A DNA stretch of 15,901 nucleotides from Hyphochytrium catenoides (Eukaryota > Sar > Hyphochytriomycetes > Hyphochytriales > Hyphochytriaceae). A model generated the notes under the pieces. That model had not been told where the DNA came from. It worked only from the letters and a program-made list of their open reading frames with translations, and searched no databases. Numbering within the stretch: position 1 is the first letter of the stretch; every line of letters begins with the position of its first letter. Location: the NCBI GenBank assembly GCA_900088475.1, contig FLMG01000447.1, positions 1 through 15,901 of the forward strand, read 5' to 3'. Positions 1 through 10,200 of the stretch are shown in pieces. The position numbers were made by a program, and so were the translations under genes.

Positions 1-484
1 GTGCAACGGATATTCCACAAGGAAGGCTTCGCTTTCTTCCTCTGAGCTTGACATTTTTTGCCGGCTCTTCGGCTCCTCCAATGCTGATGCACGTGATTGC
101 CTAAAAAATCGTGCCCACTTATAACCTATGAGCGGCAGGGAAGTATGAAGCCGCAACTCTCTCTCGGTTCGATACTCCTATCTTCTGATAACTTAGATGG
201 ACGAGTTCGCAAAGGAACAAGCGCGCGTGAGGGAGCGGGCGGGCAAGCGCGCCAGCGGGGCAAGAAGAATCCTAGAAGTCCAAGAGAGAAAGCTTGTTGA
301 AGATTGATCGATGTGTGGCTCGATGGCATGGCGCTCAACTCTTGATCAATCGGATGATGGAAGAGGGCCATAAGCGGGGTGCGCCCATTGTGCGCCTTGT
401 TTCGGGCATGATTTAGAATCACTAAAGAACATTACAGGTTTTCAAACGCCAGATGGCAATACAAATGCTGAATCGATGCGATAA
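1..484 (+). other. Possible 3' exons of a gene entering from the left
   Basis: Several short open stretches look coding but do not join cleanly. One is open from the left edge to TAA at 123-125 and contains SSSELDIFCRLFGSS. A second starts right after an acceptor-like CTTAG at 192-196, reads MDEFAKEQARVRERAGKR and is a charged, helix-like stretch ending at TGA 305-307. A third lies in the next frame from about 306 to TAG at 417-419 and includes LLINRMMEEGHKRGAPIV. A fourth returns to the second frame and ends at TAA 482-484. The frame changes mean terminal exons with missed introns, a decayed gene, or chance. I do not recognise any product, and the left part of the gene would lie outside the window. 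Confidence 0.25.
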
Positions 485-808
485 GAATTCACTTTATCAG
501 ATATAACAGATGAAGCCAAACTTGTTACAATTGGTCCTGTTCAGCTCCTCTTGGCTGATTATCCATATAATGATCATCCTGCCCAGTGTTCCGGATAATA
601 TTCCCATGTGTAACCATTATTCTGTAATAATACTACATATCTGCAGGACGTGTCTGGTCCTGGGGGAGTTTAGCAGAAGAGAATGGGTTAGGTCCGTTTC
701 AGTTCTCTGCTGACCAGCAAGCCATCACTCATGTCGCCGCTCCTCCGCCTCCTTCCTGAGAGCAACAGCAGTAGGTCCAAGCAACCTTTTGACTCTGAAC
801 CAAAAGAG

Positions 809-840
<32 letters not shown>

Positions 841-1252
841 CGGAGAGGGAGAGAGAGAGAGACGGAGAGGGAGAGAGAAGAGAGAGAGAAAGAGAGAAAA
901 GGAGAGCAAGGGAAGAAAGAGAGGAGGAATGATCGTGGTTTAAGGCGGAGAAGAGCAGAGAGAGAAGAGGAGGAGGAAGCAGAGCGAGAGGGGAAACCTA
1001 GAGAGAGGAGAAGAAGAGGACAAAGAACACAGAGCATGCAGGAGAGCAGCGAAGTGGGTGCAAATGGTGGATTGGAAAACAGAACAAGTGGTCAAGAGCT
1101 TCCGTTAATAGCCATGAGTCTCTCTTTGATGAACCTCTGTTTGCCTCTTGGGTGACTAGGAGCATCCTATCAACTCTCAAATGACTTAGGCATGCAGATA
1201 GGGTGATAATAGCTTTCATTCGTAGCTGGACCCTCACCCAGGTATCCCTATC
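485..1252. other. Gene-poor flank upstream of the large + strand gene
   Basis: No convincing exon was found. The first half (485-650) is A/T-rich, with one 36-codon stop-free stretch after the TAA at 482. The second half is dominated by a purine-rich GA tract. A short ATG reading frame at 1036 (start MQESSEVGANGG) could be a 5' exon, but its only nearby donor (GTTAAT) is poor and does not match the phase of the next candidate acceptor. The promoter and 5' untranslated region of the gene beginning at 1253 should lie here, but no specific promoter element can be named with confidence. Confidence 0.4.
810..1022. repeat. GA-rich simple-sequence tract
   Basis: An almost pure purine run on the + strand. 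A perfect GA dinucleotide core begins near 812, followed by two near-identical 20-base units at 841-860 and 861-880, each starting CGGAGAGGGA. Looser GAA/GAG/GGA sequence continues to about 1020. Long ORFs on both strands here (Arg/Glu-rich on +, Ser/Leu-rich on -) are by-products of the repeat. The tract lies 230-440 bases upstream of the proposed start codon at 1253, so it could influence promoter structure. Confidence 0.9.
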
Positions 1253-4200
1253 ATGCGTCTTGCCTCCATCAGCGGGGCCGCTGGCGGCGGCCCTGGAGAT
1301 GGAAAGGACAGGCGGAGGAGCACGGCGGTGCCCAGGCACTCTCAGATCAGCCTTGATGGATTGAAGGCATCGAACGGAAAGATGCGGAAGGCGAGCAAAG
1401 TGAGTCTATCTACACCTTCTCCTCTCTAAAACCATCCTGTACCCTTCTACCTTTACGACTACCTTCTCCTCGATGATGACAAGTCACTCTATTGTTCCTC
1501 CTAGATCTTGACCGTCCCGTCCATCTCTATCGCTCTTCCTTTATCTTTCTGCTTTCGCCGCGCTGGCCTTTCTCTTCTCCAGCGGGGTATAATTAAAGCT
1601 TGCTCTACTCTCAGATGGTGCAGAAGGTGAAGTTCAAGCCCCGGGGAATGCCGACTGAGGATGATCGTGGGTTAGCGGATGCCGAAAAACGACTGAAGAT
1701 CCATAATGAGTTCAGGGTCATTGCAGATAGGGTGCAGGACATCACAAGGTTAGAGGGAGCGCGAAATATGAAAAGTACGAGGGAGATTGTCTCATCCCGT
1801 CTTCTCCTCACTCCTTTGTGCAGAGAATGGGAGGGACTGGATGCCCAACAAATGATGGAGCTGGGAAGGAACGAGGCGTCGATCGCCGAGGTGACCTGCC
1901 CTGGCCTCTCCAGTCCCTACATAGGCTCTTTACAAGGCTTTCCTCCCTTTTGCTTCTTCTTGCTACTCTATCAATTGGGGCGCCACTCTTGGTCTCCTCC
2001 TTCTCTCTCCGTGTATCGCTCTTTCCCTTCCCGCTCCTTTCTTTTACCTCCTAGGATGGTTATTTAGTGCCTCTGACTTGTGCTGCTGCAGGCCTTGCAA
2101 GGGGCACATGAACGAATTGAACTTCTTCTGAATACTTCAGCACAGCTGCAGCCTGCCAAAACTGGGGCACTGGAAACGCTGAAGGACTGGATGGGTGACC
2201 TCAAGACTAACGGTCAGACTGAGCGTCGATCTGTCCTTCAAATGATTGGCCTCTTCCCTTTCTTGCGGTGTCGCCTTTCACTAAATCTTGGCTTCCTGGC
2301 TTCTGCTGGTCCTTCCTTCTTCACTGGTGGCCTCTATGCCTATCCTCCCTTAAGAGTGCCAATTGCCCTGTAGCGTCTTTCCTGCTTCAACGGCCTTCCA
2401 CGCCGTTCTTCACCTTAGCTCTTTTAGCTGACCTCTTCGTACTTGCTGTGATTCTTCAGGTCAGACTATTGAGGAAGAAGGCTTTGAAACGGAGATGGCG
2501 CAGGCCGATGCAGCGAACGTGATGAACAAGCTCTCCTCGTCCGTCTCCACTGTACAGAGCATCACTGAGCGCTGCTCGGCCTCTTTGGACGCTCTTATGA
2601 AGAAGGTTGTCCTTCGAGCCAACACAACCATACAAGAAAAAAGGTAAGGACCAGATCTTTAGAAGTTGGAAGCAGCGTGGGAAGCCTATGAGAGCCCTAG
2701 AATTGACAGGAGGTAGACATTGGGGAAATGAATGCAGACAGAGCTTCCGCTTATGCACTGTTCTCTACGTAGCGAGCAGCTTGGGAATGCCCTCTCCCGG
2801 AGGAATGAGTCAATGACTAAACAAGCAAGCCTGACACGCACCCTCCAGAAAGAGAAGGAGGAGGTATGTGGAGCCTCGACGTGTGCGCAATGTTTGTCTC
2901 TTACCTTCAGCCTTCCTTGTGGTTCATTCTCTTGCTGACCTGTTGTCCCTCTGACCACGCTTCATAGCTCGAACTTTACTTTGCGGAACTGAAGAGCTCC
3001 ATGGAGAACGTCAATAAGCAAGTAGAAAAGCTCAAGAAAGAGATACAAATCATGGAGCTGGAGAGGTGAACGCCATAAATTTCTGTTGAGATCTATTCCT
3101 CTGTCATTTTGCCTGAGTTGCCTAACGACCTATATGAATGTAGGGAGGACATGCAGAAAGATTGGGCGAGGGAGAAAGAGGAGCTTCAGCTTAAGATCAT
3201 GGAGCACAGCGGCAAGGATGCACCTGGAGGCAGAGCTCGAGGCGGTAACAAGTCGATGGATAGTGAGGTAAGAAGAGGAACAACAAAGAGACGAGAAGGA
3301 CTGCGGAGGCGTCTAGGTGGGGACGAAGATAAGACAAAGCAGAAGTAGAACTAAAGGAAGCTAAGAGCTAGATTCAGAGACAGAGAGAGAGCTAGATAGA
3401 AGAGTGATGAGTAAGAGTAAGAACGATTGCGGATCGAAAGGGGCGTAGCCCTAATAACAGGGATGAACTGGAAGGATGACAGCAGTCTAACATAATAGGA
3501 AGACGTGGAAGAGAAGGTGGTGAAGGAGGAAACAAGAACCAAAGTTAATCTTTCCCTATCCCTCAGGGTCGAAAGCAAGCAAAGCGGGCCTCTAACCTTC
3601 CAGAGACTGACGAGGACCTAGCCCTCGAGGTATGGGGACTTGTTAGGCGTAATGAGAGAGACATCACTTAGAACAAGAGAGACTACGGGCATTAACGTCT
3701 CCGCTCTCTTTCTCTCGCTCTTTTCACCGCAGACGGCCGCCCGGGAAGTCGAGGATGTGAGGCATACTTAGCATTCTTGCATATCAAACATGTAGCCCTC
3801 TTTCCACTTACCCTCTGATGTTACGTTGCCTAGTCCCTGCTAAGGAAAGCTCTAAGAGAGGAGCAAGAGAGAAGTCAGGGTCTGCAGGAGACAATAGAGA
3901 AACGGGACAAAGAGCTTACAGAGCTGCGAGCGCCACTTGCGGAGAAGGTTAAGGAGAACGACGAGCTAAAATTGCAGGTTCTCCAATGCTATCCATTCTG
4001 TCGACTCTGCGGTCTTATCATCCCAGCTGTCGTTCTCTCTCCTCTCTCTGCCTTCTTTTTCTGCCATTCCTAACTTGCTTTCATTCTCTCTTTCTCTATG
4101 TCGATTGATTTAGCCCTCGCTCGCTCCCACCGTCTCAAAGTGGCACTGACAGTCGCCATGCAGGTAAAAACTTTAGAAAGTGACCTGAAGCTGCTCCGAG

Positions 4201-7200
4201 ATAGCAGTGGAGAGGAGGTCAACAACGTCAGAGCAGAGGCTGAGCGACTAAGAAAAGAGATAGCAGCGGCGAAAGAGCGAGGTAATGTCGCTCCTTCCAG
4301 AGTCGCTTTTTTCCAAGCTTCTTTTTATCCTATCTCCTGACGCTATTGGCCTCAGCCTATCTTTTTACCTACTGTGCCTTAAACGCCGCATTGTCCTATC
4401 CCTATGACGCCTCCTCATCCTCTGCTTCCAGAGGCAGCGGCAGATGCCACTATCGCAGCTCTGAAAGAGAGTGCAGAACAGGCAGCAAGGGCCGCCACTG
4501 AGGCGGCAGAGGTTGCTGAGGCTGCTGAGAATGAGTTAAAACTAAGAATGGACCAGAAAGAAGCCGAGAAGACACAAATTGAGGAAGAGGCAGCGATAGG
4601 GAATCTGTCAGAACAATCAAAGAGGGCACTGAGGGAGTTGGAGACATTGAAGGGCGAGCACCTGAAGCTTCAAGGGGCCTATAAACAGCTGCAAGAGAGT
4701 TTGGAGTCTACACAGAAGGTAAAGGGAGAGAAAGGGGCACACTCCTGGACCTTACATTCTTTAGATGTTTCTCACTCTCTCTCTTTGTCCATCCAGGTGC
4801 TAGCGTCGACCCAGAGCTTGCAGCGTATGGAGGAGCAAGAAAAGGATAAGCTAAAAGAGAGGGCTGAGGAGCTTGCCAGAGAGTGCCAGCGACTGAAAGA
4901 GGAACGAGTGACAGCCACGCTGTCAGAGGAGTCAAGTCAAATCGCCATGGAAAAAGTCGAGGACCAGCTGAAAGCCCAAATGGGTGGAGAAAGGGAACAA
5001 GAAGCAACAGAGAAAAAAGAGAAAGATGAAAGGAAGAAGACACCCGGTCCTTCCCTTCCTGGCCGTCCAAGCAGCGGACAGACCGGAGAGCGTAAAGTGT
5101 CCATCTTTCATTCGCAGCCTCAGCTGACGGTAAGCGGCAAAGGAGTAGACAAGACGGAAATCTTCTAAGAATCCTTTCTCCTTATTGTTGCTTCGGTCTA
5201 AACACAATCCCTCTCTCTCTCGCTCGCTCGTTCTCTCTCGCGCTTGTTTCTCTCTTCCTCTCGTTTCTCTCTCAGTATCTCTCTCTCTACCTCTTCGTCT
5301 CTCCAGTCTTCCTGTCCTTTCCTGGTACACTGCCTTCCTTTTCCCTGCATCTTCCTATGCTTCCTCCATCGTCCTCAAATATACATTGCCTCTCTCTCTC
5401 TCTTTGTGAACTTTCGCCTAGAATTCTCACCTAGAGCTCATGCCTACAATGCTTCGCTCGGTCTTCGAAGACTTGCGCGGCGCTGTAGAAGCAATGGAAA
5501 GGAAGGCGGGAGAGGCCAGAAAAAGTAAGATCAACCTTCTCACCAGATATGCAGCCAACGCCATCCAACTGCGTTCCATGGTGCAGAAGTTGAGACAACA
5601 AGGGAAAGTCTCCGAAAAAAGAGCCATCACTGCATTCTCTCCTTCATCGTCTTCTCGCTCCCTGGGAGTCGCAAGACCAATTCTGGCATCAAAGAGTCGA
5701 ACCGCCGAAGGGATTCAGAGACCCATTCAGCGCTCAACGCCCGAGAAACTGACAGCTTCTTCGGAATCTGAAAGACTCTTCCTTGAAGAGATAAGCGGAG
5801 AAAGTATCCCTGTGTCTGCACCCTCTCAGCAGTTTGCTTCGACTCCTTCCGGCGCCCCTTCTTCTGAGCCTACGCAGGCCCCTCCCAGCTTCAATAGTAT
5901 CGGGGAAGGCGAAACGTTAGAGGAAAGAGACCCTCTTCCTCTTCAGTTTTCTCTGTCCAGTGGCTCTGAACGGAACCTGGCTCAGCAGCTGCTTGATGGT
6001 AAAGAAGGAAATCTAGCCCCACGGGAGGGTGACAGACCAGCAGCTACGGCAATGTCGTCCCTCAATCCTGCCGTCGCGGTCGAGACGGGTGCGTTGCACA
6101 CGAAGCTACGTTGAGACCGTCTATTGTCAATGGCTAACCCTAACATCATCCTCTCTTTCGGTCTCTCGTCTCATCTCTTCCCTTCTACCTGTCACCTGTT
6201 TGGGATGTCCCTACTCTCTATACGAATTAGGTGGCTTTCGTGTGCAGCCTCAAGCTCTCTCAGTTTCGGCCGAGTTGCTCGCTTCATCTCTGTCGTCTTC
6301 TTCTTTGGAAGCACCTAATCCATGGAAACCCACAGATGAAGATTTCCCTCAGCGGGAGGATGAGGATGATGACGACTTCTTCGCTAGGATCGTGTCGCCT
6401 GCTTCTCCTTCCTCAACAACTCCTCCCTATAGGCTAACTGCTCTACTTGAGGACTTGAAGGACGAGCAGCGAGAGCACGTTATCCAGCTTGCTTATGCAT
6501 TGAGGGAAAAGCATAGCATGGTAGCCCAGGTGAGTGGGTCCTAGAACCGTCTTGACCATATCCTGCTCTGATATGAGCTCACTATAGCAGTCAGCGCCCT
6601 TCTTCTTGGTCATTTTCCACCATCGTCTGCGTGGCGATGGCTCTCTTACACTTGCTTCTCCCTTTGAAGTACCTCTATTGCCTTCTCCTCTTCCTCTCTT
6701 TCATTTTGCTCTTACCATTATTTCACTCCAGGCCAAATCGTCAGCTAGTTTTGCCCTTGAGGAAGCGGCACGTTTGAAGCAAGCAGTAGAGACACTGGAG
6801 CAGGCTCATGGGGAGCTTGATGAAGATTCAGAGGCTGTAATGAACTCGCTTAGAGAGGAGATACGGAGACTGCAGGTAGGAGTCCGGGGGCAAGTGAGTG
6901 GGGAAGAGGAAAAAAGAGAGCGAGAGCGAACGCGGGAGAGAAAGGAAAGAGAAGAGAAGTGAGAGAAGAGCGCGAGAGAAAAAGAAGAGCGCTCTACATG
7001 CAAAAAGATTGGGATATCCAGCAGCCCATAGACCCAGATCAGGAGAGGGTGACTAGCAGATTTCCTTTTTGAAGGGTACTTCATCCTACTCAGGCCACTT
7101 TCGCAACCTCGGTCTTTATTCCTGTCCCTTTCCCTTCCTCCTTCTTTTCCTGTCCTTGTCACTTGCCAAGAACCGAGTGGAAGAGCTGGAGACCTTGCAT

Positions 7201-10200
7201 ACGAAGGAGCCGCGAACAGAGGCAGATCAAGCTCCGTTACCCTCACACTCAGAGGACAAGAAGGAGGATCTTTCTCTTCTTTCCTTTTTCCTCTTGCGCT
7301 CCCTGCTGGAGTTTAACCTCAACCTCAGAGCCCAGCTAAAGGACTTGCTAGGCATCCAAAGAGAAGGAAATTGGGACACTTTCTCTTCTTCGGTTCCAGG
7401 TTCTTATCCAGCTCTACCAGTAAGGGAGAGAATAACTCCGGAGCTCATCAAGGAGACTATAGAAAAGGCAAAGGAGCACCTAACTCCTCTGCCTATCAGC
7501 TTCAAGGTACCTCTATACGTCAAGGTTTCAGCGTTGGCCTAACATACTTGTTTTCAATCGGGATCTTGAGGCCGCCAAAGCAATTTTACGGCCGCTGGCG
7601 AGGCTACCTCCTCTTGTGGCTTCTGGCCTGATATCCACTTCTACCCTCCTCCTTGTCCTGTTCTCACTCCTCTTCTCTCTTCGCCCCGTGTCCCGCGGAC
7701 GGCTTGATATCAGGGCCACTATGGTGGCAATGATGTTCTGGCTTATCGACAGCTGGATAGTGGGACCTATACACTCAAACCGCAGCAACGAAGGTGCGGA
7801 GAGGTTAGGGAGAGGAGAAGAGCACCAAGTGGCTGGACGAGGAAATGAAGGAAGGCGCAATGAGCAAACGAGAGTGAAAGTGGATGGAAAGAGGTGGGGG
7901 ACGGAGAGAGAGAATGAGCGATACTGAGAGAAGGGTTTCCGATGAGCCGAGGAGTCAATCAAGAGTGAGATAGAAAGAAAGTGAGAGAAGAGATACTGAC
8001 ACTGATATTTACCCTTTCATAAAAATAAAGTCCCGAGGCAGGGCAGTCAAGTGAAGAAAGGCCCGGCAATACTGAGGGCCAGGAGCCTAAGGAAATGGCC
8101 GAGAAAGTATACTCCAAACTGCAGGAGAACGAAGAAAAGAAAGACGAGCAACCTCCAGATGTTGGCGTTACCGAGTCTGCGAACCCCTCAGACGTCGAGC
8201 AGGAATCCCTTGAATTGCCTGAGGTAGAGTATAGCAGAACAGCCAGATATTGACTGCAGAGCGCTAAGGGCCTTCTTCTGTCATATCATGCCGTCAGGGC
8301 CTCTTTGACATCACCAAAGCAATGGACGAACTGGAGCAACTCGAAGCGCTGGCAGAGAAGGAAGTGCAAGAGGAGGGAAAACTGTCGTCCGCCGTCTTCA
8401 CTGTGGAAGAGTTCAAGAAAGAAGCAGAGGAAAAGTTCTCCACTCTTCTCCAGTTGGGCGCAGACCTGAAGGCAGCTCTTGAGAAGCTGCAGAAGGTTCG
8501 ACGAAAACCCAGTATAAAGTCAGGTGAGTCAACGCAGAGGACTCAGGACAATAGAAGGGTTCCCAAGGGTCATGAGAATAGTCAAACAGAGAGTTCAAGA
8601 AAGGAAAATTTGTGCTATAAGTGTAGAAGTGAATCTTAGGGATGCACCATGATGGCTGAAGAGGAAGAGGCTCAAAATGGTGAAGGCGAATTAGAGTCAA
8701 AGAGAACACAGCCAACGCCATAGTCTCTGCGGACAGAACTATAGAAGAACCAGACTCTGTCTATGTCGTATCGTTGGCTGAAAGGGCTTATTACTATCAG
8801 CCTATGAGCTCTTTCTTGCCCGTGGTTCTCTCTTGCCCCTACCTTTTTCTCTCTCTCTCACTCTTTCTCGTGTTGTCGTCTATTATATTGCACTGCCTAC
8901 TACTACTCCTGTTAGCGCGCGAGGGATGCGTGACGAAAGATCCATCGGCGTACGCTCCAACCTTAGCAGAGGCAGAGATCGACATACTTGTGGACTCCCA
9001 GCTAAAGCTTCTAAGAGAAAAGGAGGAGATGGCAGCCGAGCTCACGTCAGGTACGGAGATCCAGGACCCAGGAATAGTTTTAGAGACAAATACGGATAGA
9101 CGGGAGGATACTGGGACTCTCAAGACATCACGTGGACAGAGGAGTAGGGAGATAGCACAGTCCGTGTAAGAGGAAGAGCATGCGGAAGCTGGTTGAACGA
9201 AAAGGGTTATCAGGCTGAATGATGGGAGATAGTAGCCATAAGACGCTCCCAACGAGCTTCCAACCACTTAGCTATACGGACATTGATAGTGAGAAGGGTC
9301 GCAGACTAACGTTTAGCTGACTTAACTTAGGAATGAATCAGAGCTCGACTGAGATGATCAGGAGCTTAAGGAAGAAGGTGTCAGGTCTGCAAGGGCAGAT
9401 TGCGGACTATGAGAGACAGCTACGCATCCTTCAAGGTACAGTCAAGAGCTACTGTTCTACGATCTCCACTACTGTTCAACTTCTTAAAGTGTTCAATGTC
9501 CATGATCGCCACTCTCTGCTGTTACCCTCCGTACTCTTAGGAATCTTAATAATAGGAGCATTCCTAAGCTCTGTGTTATTTGATATTCCCTTCTCAGCTT
9601 GTCCTCTCCCCTGCATCCATCAAACTTTTTCAGAGTCTAACCGGAACCAGTTCGGAGCGCTGGAGTTGGCGGAGAGGCTGGCAGCAGAGGATCGACCCCT
9701 AGTGGAGATGAAGCTAAACCTTACCGTGCAGAGAATGAAGCTGGTTAAGGAGGAGAGAGAGCTCGGCCAGCGGCAAGCTGTAGAAGAGGTGAAGACAGAG
9801 TCATACATCTTTCCCTTTCCGATGTTAAGAATCTTCACCCTTTATCAGAGCCTCGCCCTCTCTCGTGGCGGTCAAATATCGACTCTTGCCGGGTTTCTCT
9901 CTTCCTCTTATAGTCAATAGCTCCTCACCGACTTTACCGACTTAGTGAGATTCTATGTTTCCTGAGATCAGCGCGCCTTCTCAGCAGTTGTGTGTGGCCT
10001 TATCAACCTGCTTCTGTTTGCCCCTGCATATTAACGACGCAGGAGAGAGAGGAAGGAGAGGAAGGGAGAAGGAAGGTTCGACAAGCTCTCCAATATCGCT
10101 CAAAAGCACTTAGAAGGGCGCTGGAGCGCCTTCAGCAGCGACTGAATCTTGTGGAAGAGCGCAGAGCTGCCAGTTTTGTCCACATTATCGCGGCCTATGG

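Larger units (their letters stand above)
1253..2643 (+). other. N-terminal block of the coiled-coil protein (exons 1-4, residues 1-242)
   Basis: Exon 1 encodes a Gly-rich then basic leader (GKDRRRSTAVPRHSQ) that looks disordered. Exon 2 opens with MVQKVKFKPRGMPTEDD, followed by helical sequence (KIHNEFRVIADRVQDITRL). Exons 3 and 4 continue with amphipathic helices (HERIELLLNTSAQLQ and MNKLSSSVSTVQSITERC). Exon 4 ends in a strong donor, AAAAAAG|GTAAGG. This is the least repetitive part of the protein and the best segment for a homology search. A GT...CAG pair inside exon 2 (1770-1818) was not used because its 49 bases would break the frame. Confidence 0.7.
2773..5129 (+). other. First coiled-coil block (exons 5-13, residues about 243-670)
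   Basis: Nine exons encode an almost continuous charged helix with Leu/Ile/Val at heptad spacing, for example ELKSSMENVNKQVEKLKKEI in exon 6 and LRKALREEQERSQGLQETIE in exon 10. Exon 12 contains an Ala/Glu-rich run (ARAATEAAEVAEAAENELKL). The helix breaks in exons 7-8 at a Gly/Arg/Ser segment. It ends late in exon 13, where Pro/Ser/Gly appear (KKTPGPSLPGRPSSGQTG). Such blocks normally mediate dimerisation or filament assembly, but no partner can be named. Confidence 0.7.

Noticed and set aside
165-178. GGTTCGATACTCC, resembling a tRNA T-loop
   Set aside because: The flanking bases do not form a T-stem, and no D-arm, anticodon arm or acceptor stem can be paired around it.
688-943. Ser/Leu-rich - strand ORFs and an Arg/Glu-rich + strand ORF over the GA tract
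   Set aside because: They are direct translations of the dinucleotide repeat in different frames, with no codon or splice evidence.
1770-1818. GT...TTTGTGCAG pair inside exon 2, looking like a 49-base intron
   Set aside because: Removing 49 bases brings a stop into frame soon after, whereas the unspliced frame continues with coding-like sequence to the donor at 1891.
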